Shown: piece after piece, positions 33,231 through 42,814 of the stretch
Numbering within the stretch: the first letter of the stretch is position 1
How the letters are laid out: each line of letters opens with the position of its first letter
Source: Hippopus hippopus
Taxonomy: Eukaryota; Mollusca; Bivalvia; Cardiida; Cardiidae
Direction: 5' to 3'
Length of the DNA stretch: 64,000 nucleotides
NCBI GenBank assembly: GCA_946811185.2
Contig: OX328109.1
Coordinates: 6,758,001 to 6,822,000 of the forward strand
The notes under the pieces: generated by a model
Seen by the model: the letters and a program-made list of their open reading frames with translations, nothing else
What the model was told of the DNA's origin: nothing
Databases searched by the model: none
Translations under genes and position numbers: made by a program

Positions 33231-33420
33231 TCTTAACCATACAATCCCGAGCTTTAACTACCCTGGAAGAGAAAGCTTTAGAAAACATTGTGGAAAAAGG
33301 AGAAAATGCTGGTAACCAGCATTTTCTCCTTTTCCCACAATGTTTTCTACCCTTTCAAAGAAAAATTATTGAGCCACATTTCATTTGTTGTCTGCAATCT
33401 CCTTCAAGTTAGACCGGTGG
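33231..33420 (+). mobile_element. HP-TTAA, 3' end trimmed
   Basis: Perfect hairpin at about 33281-33345. Confidence 0.82.
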
Positions 33421-33424
33421 TATG

Positions 33425-33630
33425 GACCTAATCCTTTCACCACACAGTCCCGAATTTGAATGACCACGAGGAAAAAGCTTATTGAAAACCTTGTGGGAAA
33501 AGGAAAAAAATGCTGGTATCCAGGTTTTCTACCTATCATGGACAAAATCCATTATTTGAGCTATGTTTAGATTGTCGTCTGCAAACGCTTTCAAATTTTA
33601 AAATTTTTTGTCGTTTGATAAAGATTCCAG
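33425..33630 (+). mobile_element. HP-TTAA, right part shared with the upstream duplication
   Basis: Hairpin right arm deleted after ATGCTGGTATCCAGG; its 3' part recurs at 34219-34345. Confidence 0.72.
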
Positions 33631-33700
33631 AGTTCATTGTACATTTCTTACTTCCTCAGGGGGCGCTGTACACGCTAACATTTTGGAGAACCCGTCTGAA
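33511..33700 (+). repeat. Duplicated upstream region of the EEP gene, distal copy
   Basis: About 88% like 34219-34408 by eye. Includes CATTTCTTACTTCCTCAGGG and GGGGGCGCTG. The match ends about where the start codon lies in the proximal copy. Confidence 0.8.
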
Positions 33701-34215
33701 TAAGTAGGGGATATTTCTTTTTTTAGATGAAATATCGAAATTTATTTCATTGAATGAACATCATCGGTAATATTTTCACGAATCGCACAACAATTCGTGA
33801 AAATATAACCGATGATGTTCACGAGATGAAATAAAATTCGATTTTTCATCGGGGAAAAAAAACCCAAATATTCTATTTATTTCATGCTTCTAACGTTTTT
33901 TGGGGTTATTTACATCATTCATGTCAAAATCCAGTACAGTTCTTTTCGGTAATTCCCAATGGCGTACCCCCTCCGCATAACAACGCATTACAATATTACA
34001 TAAAGCGCGAGAAATGTAGGGTAAATTAAGTCATATTTCCATCTGGTTAAATGGTACGCGCATTTTACCTAGGTAACTAGTGCGCGGGAACTATCGTTTC
34101 CGCCCTCAATTAAAGAGTTAGAAAATAAAATTGGTATTTTTTACTGGTCGTAACCATGAAATATCGAAAAATATTTTACCGTTATTTCTCGATAAACTAC
34201 CGGAAGGCATAAAAT
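33700..34215 (-). mobile_element. HP-I element, copy 2, between the duplicated segments
   Basis: Inverse of 29682-30165 through most of its length, with the hairpin at 33733-33842. It lies exactly between the two copies of the EEP upstream region. Confidence 0.75.
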
Positions 34216-34218
34216 AAA

Positions 34219-34412
34219 TGCTGTTATCCAGGCTTTCTTCCTATTATGGACAAATTCCATTATTTGAGCTATGTTAAAATTGTTGTCTGCAAACGCTTTC
34301 AATTCTTAAAAAAAATTTTGTCCTTTGATGAAGAGTTCAGAGTTCATCGTACATTTCTTACTTCCTTAGGGGGCGCTGGACACGCCAACATTTTGGAGAA
34401 CGCGACTGGAAG
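34219..34412 (+). promoter_or_regulatory. Proximal upstream region/5' leader of the EEP gene
   Basis: Proximal copy of the duplication. Contains an HP-TTAA 3' remnant, then TACTTCCTTAGGGGGCGCTG just before the ATG. No clear TATA box; any promoter function is inference. Confidence 0.45.
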
Positions 34413-35597
34413 ATGAACCGGAAGTTGAACTTCAGGACAACATGGATTATTGTAGCTTGGTTGTTCGTGAATGTTTATGCCGAGCCCCCAATGTGCCCCG
34501 TGCGGAAAGCCGTCACCTACAACACCCATCTACTCGACATGCCCTTGTTACCGCGACTAAGAAACACAAGAATGGAACGTCGACTTGGAATTTCTCTTGA
34601 ACTGCAACGTTTGAATGCCGACGTAGTTTGTTTGCAAGAAGTCTGGATAGGTGAAGATGTCGAGTTTCTGACCAAGACCGTAGCCAACATTTACCCGTTC
34701 TCCTATAGCAAGCTTCACTACAAGGGGCAGGTGCCCCCTCAGATTGCCCCAAAACTGCCCCCTTGTAACTACGTTGCTGCTAGTAATTTTGTTAGTTGCG
34801 TCGGGAGAAACAAATGTATTCGTAAAGGAAATAGTATCCAGCAGACGTATTTTTGCGTTGTTACCACCTGTTTCTTTCAATACCTACAGCTGTCACAGAA
34901 ATGTGTATCTTGTGTTGTGACCGGCTTTACGCAACCTACGGAAACTTTTGCAAAATGCGTTGGATACGGGTTACCAACTCTGGGCATGCGCGATATCAAC
35001 GAACCAGGTCTTGTTCTTTTATCGAAAACCCCTCTTGTTAACACAAGGTACCATGATTTTCACCCGGCAACGAAAGAAATTATCGAGAGGGGCTTCTTGG
35101 AGGCGGACTCTCCAGATTTAGGTAAAATTGTGTGTACCCATATCACCAGCAACAACCCATTCTATTACGAAACGGAATTATGGGTAAACGGTGTATACAA
35201 CTCTTTCATCGAGCAGGGCGCTTCAGAACGAGGTCAACTAATCGAAAGATTTGGCAATGTCAGCCCTCTGTTATTAATGGGGGACTTCAATATCGGAGAC
35301 GCTTTCGGGATTTTTATAAGACCTGCTTTACCGGAGGAGTTCCGGTACATGGCAATGGTATTCGACGTCATTCCTCTGAAGCAATGTACACTGTGTGGAC
35401 CACTCTTTAACCCATATAGTAGAAGTGCAGGTAATAAGTATTCATACGTTACCGGTACCGTTGTTGATCACATCTTCTTTAAAGGTCACAGGGTCAAGGA
35501 CGTTGTGCGGGTGATAACGCCATTGGAAGCTGTACTATTGGATGGTTTCCCCATGTCAGATCACTACGGAGTCATGGCGGTGATCGAAAAGTGTTAA
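34413..35597 (+). CDS. Secreted endonuclease/exonuclease/phosphatase (EEP) family enzyme (394 aa)
   Basis: Intronless ORF with a signal peptide at about residues 1-23 (WIIVAWLFVNVYA). EEP-superfamily catalytic signatures appear in the expected order: YNTH (N37), LQEVW (E76, metal ligand), a THI strand (H243), GDFNIG (D291, N293), VDH (352-353) and the terminal SDHYGVM (D383, H384). This order fits DNase I and neutral sphingomyelinase-like phosphodiesterases. Secretion and length favour a sphingomyelinase/phosphodiesterase-like or DNase I-like extracellular enzyme; the substrate cannot be fixed from sequence. A cysteine-rich insert (about residues 118-182) separates the two halves and may form disulfides. 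The TAA stop lies inside the TTAA terminus of an HP-TTAA copy. The region just upstream of the ATG is duplicated at 33511-33700. Lack of introns could mean an old retrocopy. Confidence 0.87.
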   Translation: MNRKLNFRTTWIIVAWLFVNVYAEPPMCPVRKAVTYNTHLLDMPLLPRLRNTRMERRLGISLELQRLNADVVCLQEVWIGEDVEFLTKTVANIYPFSYSKLHYKGQVPPQIAPKLPPCNYVAASNFVSCVGRNKCIRKGNSIQQTYFCVVTTCFFQYLQLSQKCVSCVVTGFTQPTETFAKCVGYGLPTLGMRDINEPGLVLLSKTPLVNTRYHDFHPATKEIIERGFLEADSPDLGKIVCTHITSNNPFYYETELWVNGVYNSFIEQGASERGQLIERFGNVSPLLLMGDFNIGDAFGIFIRPALPEEFRYMAMVFDVIPLKQCTLCGPLFNPYSRSAGNKYSYVTGTVVDHIFFKGHRVKDVVRVITPLEAVLLDGFPMSDHYGVMAVIEKC

Positions 35598-35765
35598 CTC
35601 TTTATCAAACAAGAAATCCTTTGATCGGCCATAGAAGGAACATTTGTAGATGATAAATTATAAGTGATTATAATAAATGAATTTGTCCTTGAGAGGGTGG
35701 AAAGCATTGTAGGGAAAGATAGAAATGCTGGGTACCAACATTTTTCTCTTTCCTACATCGTGTTC
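35594..35765 (-). mobile_element. HP-TTAA overlapping the EEP stop codon
   Basis: TTAACTCTTTATCAAACAAG begins at 35594, so the stop TAA (35595-35597) is made of the element's terminus. Right end decayed. Confidence 0.8.
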
Positions 35766-36223
35766 TGGTGTCACACCACTGGTTTTTGGCCATATTGAAA
35801 ATAGAGTGAAATTGGCCATCTTTGAAGCTTCGCAGATCGCTTAATGGCAAACCTTTTGCTTTTCCGTCTCTTGCTGTCTAAGGTACGTCCTTAGTCCTTC
35901 AAAAAAATGCATTAAAAACAACATGTCAACCGATTGCGTTTTTCGCTAAATCCCAACAATTACGGGCACCCTAGAATTTTCCCTCTCAAAAACACCGGTT
36001 CACCCCCATGACCCCAATTTTTTGTTCCTCCAGTGACACAAAATAGTCCACTCAATATACAATAAAAACACATCTAAGTGTTCCCCCACTGCCTAAATTT
36101 GAAGCAAATCTAAATTATATACCACTAAGCCCTCTTAGCTCCATAGAACAGTGCTACAAAAGCGCTACTGCAAATGTTTACATGGGACTACTTTTGACTA
36201 CTACGAACCGGAAGCAGTCTCAC
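35766..36223. other. Unassigned, possibly an old repeat
   Basis: Starts near GGTGTCACACCA and ends with ACTACGAACCGGAAGCAG, both echoed at 16806 and 17236; too diverged to define. Confidence 0.3.
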
Positions 36224-36280
36224 AGTCCGCATTCTTCCTCAGGGTCGTAAAAACGAAGGATCGTGTGGTGAAACAAAACA
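36224..36280 (-). mobile_element. HP-TTAA terminal fragment
   Basis: TTCCTCAGGGTCGTAAAAAC to GTGTGGTGAAAC. Confidence 0.5.
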
Positions 36281-36557
36281 ACCCCGATGATCCAACCATT
36301 GTCGCGAACGGGAGGATAAGTGTTAACTTTTAAAGCACTGCGTTCATGAAATGAACTTCCCAGTATGACGAAAAAATCAATTCGCCAGGATATGTTATAA
36401 AGTTGACAGTGTAAACCAAGATCTTGGTCTACAATGTCCTCAAAAAAAGAAAATTAAGTTATGCTTACCATTTTAAGAGTTATTGAGATGGGTGTTTCAC
36501 TTGAACATCTTATGAAGTAACCTATGAACTGATTTCACTGTGTAGTTATTGATATGG

Positions 36558-36640
36558 TTTAACCCCTTGCCACACAGTTTTAACGACTTTCTAAAAGAAA
36601 AAGGCTTTTTAAAACATAATGGGAAAAGCAGAAAAAAGTG
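36558..36640 (+). mobile_element. HP-TTAA 5' fragment
   Basis: TTTAACCCCTTGCCACACAG to the hairpin left arm. Confidence 0.6.
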
Positions 36641-37250
36641 GGTTGATCCATGCAATAAATCCCCTTTTTCACTCACAGTCCGCTTTTTTTCCTGTCTCTA
36701 TCACTCTATCTTTCCACTTACTCATTGTACTCACTTACTGATTGTACTCACTGTCCAACTATTAATCGCTGTCTGTCTCTCTCCTTGCTCCCTGTTCATT
36801 CCCACACTCACTATCTATTCATCATTTTCATGTTTTGTTTCTCTCTGTTGACTAGTTCTATTTTTTTCTCTCCTTGTTCACTTACACACAAGCTCAATTT
36901 CTCTCTCTTTCTTTCTTTCTGTGTTCATTCACTTATTCCATCTCTCTCTCTTTGTTCATTCACTCACGCCATCTCTCTGTCATTCTTCATCTCTCTCTTT
37001 GTTCACTCACTCTTTCCATCTCTCTCTCCATTCACTTTTTCCATCTTTCTCTCTCTTTGTTCACTCACTCACACATTCCATCTCTCTTTCATTCATTCAC
37101 TTTCTCCATTTCTGACTGTTCACTCACTCTTTCCATTTCTCTCTGTCTCTTTGTTCACTCACTCACTCTCTCTCTCTTCTCTGTCCATTATCTCTCTGCT
37201 CATTTACTTACTCTGTCTCTCTCTTCACTCACTCTCACATTTTTTTTTTT

Positions 37251-37325
37251 ACTTTGGATAACCCCGGTATCGAAACCGGGAATCCCAGACACAAGGCCGT
37301 AATCATAACCATTTGACCACAGTGG
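37251..37325 (-). repeat. tRNA-like sequence
   Basis: Minus strand has TGTGGTCAAATGGTTATGA (A-box region) and a CCCGG-loop-CCGGG T-arm with TTTCGAT. Probably a SINE head, not an active tRNA; the sister copy is at 45405-45478. Confidence 0.55.
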
Positions 37326-37562
37326 TCGTTGTGAAAGCCTATTCAATCCATTAATATAAACTTAATATTCGCACCTTTTTAAGCCCCTGAGGGCCATTAC
37401 CCATAAAGCAAAGCGGGTGTGTTTATATGTTTAGTATTATCCAATACGTATTATACGGTTAAAAAATATTCTTCTACATATATGCGAACACGCACAGACA
37501 TACAGAAAAAATATATATTCTTACAAATAATGTGAGAAGAGGAAGTACATGATGAAGAAGGT

Positions 37563-37563
<1 letters not shown>

Positions 37564-37604
<41 letters not shown>

Positions 37605-37701
37605 GGGAGAGACTGAGAGACATATAGACAGAGAGAAAGACGGAGAGACAGAGAGACAGAAAGAAAAACAGAGACAAAACAGAGGGAGACAGACAAACAG
37701 G

Positions 37702-37737
<36 letters not shown>

Positions 37738-37740
37738 AAG
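37564..37740 (+). repeat. (GA)n and (CAGA)n microsatellite
   Basis: Mirrors 44965-45150 in the right arm, where it has also gained a GT/TCTG stretch. Confidence 0.92.
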
Positions 37741-38291
37741 ACTCAAAATATTATCCAGCTATTGCCTTCGACAACAATTATAGACAGAGGGCAGGCACGT
37801 GTCACTTAATTTTGAAATGGTTTGGTACTTGTGGCTTTTTGCTACTGCATGAAATTTAAAGATCTTTGTCATCCACAAATGACTCCTGTCTAAAATTTCG
37901 GCTTAACATTGTTTTCACGTTAGTTATGAGAGAAAGCAGCCAGTGGCTTGCGAAGTACTGGAAATAGAAGCTCCGGGATAGGTGCACTGACCGCCACGAT
38001 ATATAACTGAAATAACGTTAAAAACGATATTTATTTATTTTGTCTCTACAAACCCATCAGGAAAATACTAAACTGTGTTCATATTCTAATTTAAAAAGAT
38101 TGGCCCTGATACTTGGTAAAAAAAAAAAAACCCTCTTAGGAACGGATAGCTGAGTGCTCTACCTGCCGTTACGTGACGGAAATAATGTTGAAAACAGACT
38201 TAACCATATAAACATAAGTCTTATTTTCAGACCTACTCAGTCCTCTTCTACCCAATCTGATTTTGATCAACTTATTGTAAAACTGATATTA

Positions 38292-38531
38292 TGTCTACCC
38301 TGTACCAAACAATAACGTGTTTAAACGACCCTGAAGAATGAAGCTTTTGAAAACGTTGTGGCGAAAGGAGTAAATGTTGAAAACCAGCATTTTCTGCCGG
38401 CATTTTCTCCTTTTCTCATAATGTTTCATAACCCGTTTGAAGAAAGATACAATCACTTGATCTAATCCAATTTGTCGTCTGCAAAATCCGTTCAGTTTTA
38501 ACAGGTGTAAAAGTTTGTCTTGTGGTAAAGA
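38292..38531 (+). mobile_element. HP-TTAA with duplicated hairpin arm
   Basis: Right arm starts twice: AGCATTTTCTGCCGGCATTTTCT region. Confidence 0.78.
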
Positions 38532-38542
38532 TCGGTCAACTT

Positions 38543-38632
38543 TCTGCATGTCCAAGGATCACTTATGTGATGACTTGCTTGGTATAATGTGTCACGAAGA
38601 TGCAGTAAACCCCGTTTGCCAGAGCATGTTTC
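38543..38632 (-). mobile_element. HP-GAGC end fragment
   Basis: TGATGACTTGCTTGGTATAA to TTTGCCAGAGCATG. Confidence 0.65.
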
Positions 38633-38693
38633 AAATATTTGAACACTTTTCTTCTCTTGGAATAAACGGCAGATGTCTGACTAGCTGTGGATC

Positions 38694-38975
38694 AGCCTGG
38701 TAGCTCAGTCAAGAACTTACAGAGGCCACTGTTTCGAATCAACCGACTCGGCCGATTTCTTCTCGAGTATTGATTACAACCGTTGCGACAAGATTCATTT
38801 CTCTTTCAACACTGATAATAGCTTCGAGAATGGTTGTGTAGGAAAGCAGCCAGTGGCTTTGGAAGAATAATGTGCAAAGTACTCGTGAAACAAACTCAAG
38901 GAGACTTTGGATAGCTGCAACGATATAACTGTTACAATCTTATATTAGAATAATACGTTATTAAACGAAACAGGT
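38694..38975 (+). mobile_element. SINE-1, head first
   Basis: Head CCTGGTAGCTCAGTCAAGAA (A box) and GTTTCGAATCAAC (decayed B box), then the family body. Confidence 0.77.
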
Positions 38976-39028
38976 TTTAACCCTTAACCCGCTAATTAAG
39001 TAGAATGAAAGTTTCAAACTGATAATTA

Positions 39029-39256
39029 TTAACGCTTTATCACACAATCCCGACTGTTAACGACCATAAGGAAAAGGCCTTTTGGAAACATTGTGGGAAA
39101 AGGAGAAAATGCTGGTGACCAGCATTTTCTCCTTTTCCCACAATGTTTTCTACCCTTCCATAAGTAAATTTCAATTTTTGAGTCAAATCTATTTTGTTGT
39201 CTGCAAATGCTTTCAATTTGGACAAGTCAAACATTTTGTCGTTTGGTAAAGAGTTA
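39029..39256 (+). mobile_element. HP-TTAA element, complete (reference copy)
   Basis: Reference description of the family. Plus orientation starts TTAACCCTTTACCACACAAT (here ...CGCTTTATCACAC) and ends TTGGTAAAGAGTTAA, with TTAA at both limits and about 14 bp of inverted terminal similarity. At the centre is a palindrome with perfect arms of about 33 bp, AAAACATTGTGGGAAAAGG on the left arm and AATGCTGG-tga-CCAGCATT at its tip (positions about 39087-39153). The 3' half carries GTCTGCAAATGCTTTCAA. No coding capacity. Confidence 0.9.
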
Positions 39257-39311
39257 AGAGGCCAAATTTTACTATTTCCAAAAAATATTTCTAAAGGAAA
39301 ATATCGCCTTA

Positions 39312-39379
39312 ACAGAAAGTGTAGATCTAAGATCAGACTGCACATTTTGTTTAGTCTTATCTAAATCTACGCTGTCCGC
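39312..39379. repeat. Hairpin H, eroded
   Basis: Right stem altered to TTTAGTCTTATC. Confidence 0.7.
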
Positions 39380-39555
39380 AAAAGGTCTTTGTCTCACGCC
39401 TAGTACCAAGAGGATTAAAAGATTCATATAAGAGCAATAACTGCTGTATAGAAGTTGCCGACCAGTATACGAGTTGCCTCCCTTGTACTAGCGTATACAC
39501 CAAGATGACTGCGTTTGACTGCATTTGATGCATTGGTTAATTTATTGTATGGTCT

Positions 39556-40053
39556 TTAACCCTTTACCACACAATCCCGAGCTTTAATGATCCTGATTAA
39601 GAAGGCTTTTGTAACAAGCATTTGCTCCTTTTCCCACAATGTTTTCTACCCTATCACAGACAAATCTCATAATCTGAACAACATTTGATTTGATTGATTG
39701 AATTGCGTTTATTTATCGTCGCCACCGGTTGCCCATATGGGCGACGCCCCTGAAAATTGTTTGTTTTGTTGCAAGGGATAATGCAGATACAGAACGAAAC
39801 CCATCCTAAGTTACGCCTGGTTCTTAAACGTGCTCGGTGTAAAGCACCATGACACGGGACCGTGGTCCGAAAGACTACTAGTAACTTTAGATGGCCAGCC
39901 GTGGGCATAGAACCCACACCCTCAACTGACCCTAAATTCGTTGTTTACGAGTCCCTCTTGAGCTATGCCGGCTGGTCAATATAGTTTTGATTTGTCGTGT
40001 GCAATTACTTTCATCGCAGACGAGTCCAGAATTTCTTTGTGTGGTAGAGTTAA
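39556..40053 (+). mobile_element. HP-TTAA with SINE-2 inserted
   Basis: TTAA at both limits; left hairpin arm deleted; interrupted at TTTGATTTG by the SINE-2 copy. The sister HP-TTAA at 44030 is uninterrupted. Confidence 0.83.
39693..39985 (-). mobile_element. SINE-2 with 9-bp target duplication
   Basis: TTTGATTTG at 39684-39692 and 39986-39994. Body GCCACCGGTTGCCCATATGG, CTAAGTTACGCCTGGTTCTT, with a tRNA-like head on the minus strand. Confidence 0.83.
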
Positions 40054-40055
40054 TG

Positions 40056-40240
40056 CCTGTTTCAACATTATTTCACTTATATCGCGGCGGTCAGTGCATC
40101 AATCCATACGTTCCTGAAGTTTCTTTTATCAGTTCTCGTCACAATGTTTGTCCAAAGCCATTGGTTGCTTTCCCACCTAACTGTCATAAAAACAATGATC
40201 AGTGGTGAGAGAGATAGATCCTGTCCTAACGGCATTTGAT
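40056..40240 (-). mobile_element. SINE-1, partial, in left arm
   Basis: Sister of 43851-44029; a second short fragment of the same family follows at 40325-40408. Confidence 0.75.
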
Positions 40241-40418
40241 GCAGATTTTGTGTGTTTCCCGTTTTCAGCTTTTATACATAGAAAGCACGAACCAGTTCAT
40301 TTCAAATTTAACCCTTAGGCTACTAATATCGCGGCGGCCAGTGCACCTATCCATGCTCTCCTGAAGTTTCTTTTATCAGTTCTCATCACAATGTTCTTCC
40401 CAAGACACGCACTCTCTG

Positions 40419-40419
<1 letters not shown>

Positions 40420-40499
<80 letters not shown>

Positions 40500-40500
40500 G
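40420..40500 (+). repeat. (CT)n then (CTAT)n microsatellite
   Basis: Simple repeat at the inner end of the left arm. Confidence 0.92.
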
Positions 40501-40626
40501 TCCTTTCACTCACTCACAAGGTTCAACCTTAACCTGCTACATAAGTGAAATAAAATTTCAAGCCTATTGTTAAAACCCAAATATTGTCTTTTCAAAGGTA
40601 ATTTTTAGGATGAACAATTCTATCGT

Positions 40627-40683
40627 CGGACAATGTAGATATGCACGTTCTGGGCAGTCTGATCTTGATCTACAGTGTCCACA
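40627..40683. repeat. Hairpin H, one arm shortened
   Basis: Left stem has lost AGATCAGACT; right stem intact. Confidence 0.65.
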
Positions 40684-40766
40684 AAAGGTCATTGAGTCGT
40701 GCTTTGCAGCCATTCGTTACATGTTTAACATCAGCTTATCAAAACAGTATTGTAAACCAACCTATA

Positions 40767-41580
40767 TATACTCCTCACAAAAAGTTAAGCAACAATGAAT
40801 TACCGCTGCACCAAAATTTTATTATTACATATATAGACAATTTCATTGTATAAATGTAATGAGTAATGAGTTAAAAACCAGTCCAAGCAATTCTTTACTT
40901 CTATCAGATAATGTTTCTCACTTTCAGGCTTTTCAAGTAAGGCACTGTCTAAATACACATGCAAAAGAGTGGTATACTATCCACATGTTTTAAAATCTCT
41001 AAAATTCGGTCAATCTGTAACCGGGACACAGTCAGTACACGGTATGGCCACCATTAGCACGAATAAAAACTTGATCTCTTCTGGGTATTGACCAGATCAA
41101 GCCGTCCAGCTGTTGTTGTGGAATATCCTGCCATTTCTGACTCAAAAGTTGCTCAAGATGTTGGAGGTTCTGAGGCCTCACATTTCCATCATTGACAAGC
41201 CTACCGAGAATGTCCCACGCATGCTTAATCGGATTGAGATTTGGAGATCTTGCTGGCCTCTCAAATTGCCCAGAAGAGTTCAAGCTTGTATTCCTGCTAA
41301 TGGTTGCCATACCGTGTACTGACTGTTGCAGATTGAACGAATTTTAGAGATTTTAAAACATCTGGGTAGTATACCACTTTTTTCGCATGTGGATTTAGAC
41401 AGTGCCTTACTTCAAAAGCCTGTAAATGAGAAACATTATCTGATAGAAGTACGGAATTGCTTGGACTGGTTTGTAACTCTATTCTCATTACATTTATACA
41501 ATGAAATTGTCTATATATGTAATAATAAAATTCTGGTGCAGCTGTAATTTATTGTTGCTTAACTTTTTGTGAGGAGTATA
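40767..41580. mobile_element. Fold-back Tc1/mariner-like element
   Basis: Ends read TATACTCCTC and GAGGAGTATA, consistent with TA target duplication. The two arms (about 40767-41060 and 41290-41580) are about 90% identical inverted copies, far longer than ordinary Tc1 ends. The arms include the 3' coding end of the transposase as well as the terminal repeat, so the element looks like two 3' halves facing each other. Confidence 0.8.
41032..41310 (-). pseudogene. Tc1-like transposase C-terminal fragment
   Basis: About 92 residues matching the end of Tc1 transposases: PARSPNLNPI-H-WD, then LG-L, a glutamine-rich helix, and the terminal GGHTVY. In the family the residue after LNPI is the third catalytic acid of the DD34E triad; here it is lysine (PIKH), so the fragment could not catalyse transposition. 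The N-terminal helix-turn-helix domain and both Asp motifs are absent. Confidence 0.8.
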
Positions 41581-41693
41581 CTATAATGATACCGAGTTGA
41601 TAAATTTAGTAACTTACAAATGGAATGAACAGGTTACAGAGGCATTTATTGGTCGATTTTTGCATTTCTTTGAAAATTAAAAAGTACATATAA

Positions 41694-41950
41694 GCTGTGC
41701 TCTGTGAAAAGGGGGCTTAATGCATCTGCGAACAGTATCGACCCAGGTCAGCCTGCGCAGTCCGCGCAGCCTGACCTGGGCCGAAACTTTTCGCTATTCA
41801 GGGTCAATTTTCTACATGTCAAAGGACCAGTATACCTCACAATTTAGTCTGATGTTATACAAAATGGATTTTTTATGGGTCCATAATTATATGCTGACTT
41901 GCTACGTATTACGGAGATGCATTAAGCCCCCTTTTGCCAGAGCATGGTCC
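41694..41950 (-). mobile_element. HP-GAGC, complete
   Basis: Inverse orientation; GC stem CAGCCTGCGCAGTCCGCGCA near the left end. Confidence 0.82.
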
Positions 41951-42255
41951 ATTTTTAAACAAATATTCGGGTAAATATAGATAGATCTATTCAACAAGTA
42001 TTAGATATATACCATAAAACCGCTGATAGTTTGAATCTAAAGCGGACTGGTGAAAAACAATGAAATAGCAATCAATTATTGTGGGATTTTGCGTGCGATA
42101 GAACCAAACAATATAAGTACAAAAATGTTAAGAAATTTCCATGTATAAAGTTCTGAAAGACATCGCACTCTCTATATTACGGCAAAAAGAAGTTTCAAAA
42201 AAGAATGTACAAATAAGAAAATTGATTATCACACAAATATGAGAAATAAATTAAT

Positions 42256-42566
42256 TGATTGATAGATAGGGTGTTGTTTTACACCGTTTTCAACATTATT
42301 TCAGTTATATCGGGGCGGCCAGTGCACCTATCAATCCTTTCCTTGAGTTTCTTTTACCAGTACTCCGCACGATTTTCTTTCCAAGCCACTGGCTGCTTTC
42401 CCACATTACCATGGTCGAAACAATGGTCGGCACTGAGAGAAGCATGAATTCTGTCGCATTGACGATCATCAATCTTTGGAAAGAAATTGGCCGAGCCGGG
42501 AATCGAACCAGCGACCCTCTGATCTCAAGTCCTGTACGCTATCGACTGAGCTATCGGGGCTCGGCA
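42256..42566 (-). mobile_element. SINE-1, full length with 15-bp target duplication (reference copy)
   Basis: Flanked by GAGAAATAAATTAAT at 42241-42255 and 42567-42581, an exact match. On the minus strand the head is tRNA-like: GATAGCTCAGTCGATAGCG (A box) and GGTTCGATTCCC (B box). The body and a (TTGATTGATAGA) tail follow. Confidence 0.92.
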
Positions 42567-42814
42567 GAGAAATAAATTAATACAAGAAAGTAAAATCCAC
42601 ATGGCTTTTGGAAAATGTTGTACAAAAGCAAAAGATCTAATATTAAGCAAGAATTGTTAATAAGTCTAGATACCTGGATTAAGCATTTTGAAGTGAACAA
42701 CCCCCAAATTACTCTATCTCAAGAGATTCCCGTTGTAGAATATGACAACATTCTAAATGGCATGATAACAATAGTAGAGTAGGGGAAAAGTTTTTAAAAC
42801 TTGAAATTAAGAAA

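Larger units (their letters stand above)
36670..40320 (+). repeat. Left arm of a large imperfect inverted duplication
   Basis: Order: CACTCA/CTCT-rich tract (36670-37240), tRNA-like block (37251-37325), GA/CAGA microsatellite (37564-37740), SINE-1 piece, unique blocks, HP-TTAA, SINE-1. Each occurs inverted and in reverse order at 43730-46130. About 1.1 kb (38308-39385) is present only in this arm. Confidence 0.82.

Noticed and set aside
36549..37302. Ser/Leu/Phe-rich ORFs, and 45432-46172 on the other strand
   Set aside because: Translations of the CT-rich tracts in the two arms of the inverted duplication, not conserved proteins.
42490..42566. Functional tRNA genes at SINE heads (also 45405, 51540, 63476)
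   Set aside because: Boxes are present but cloverleaf pairing is imperfect and each is fused to a SINE body or repeat with flanking duplications.
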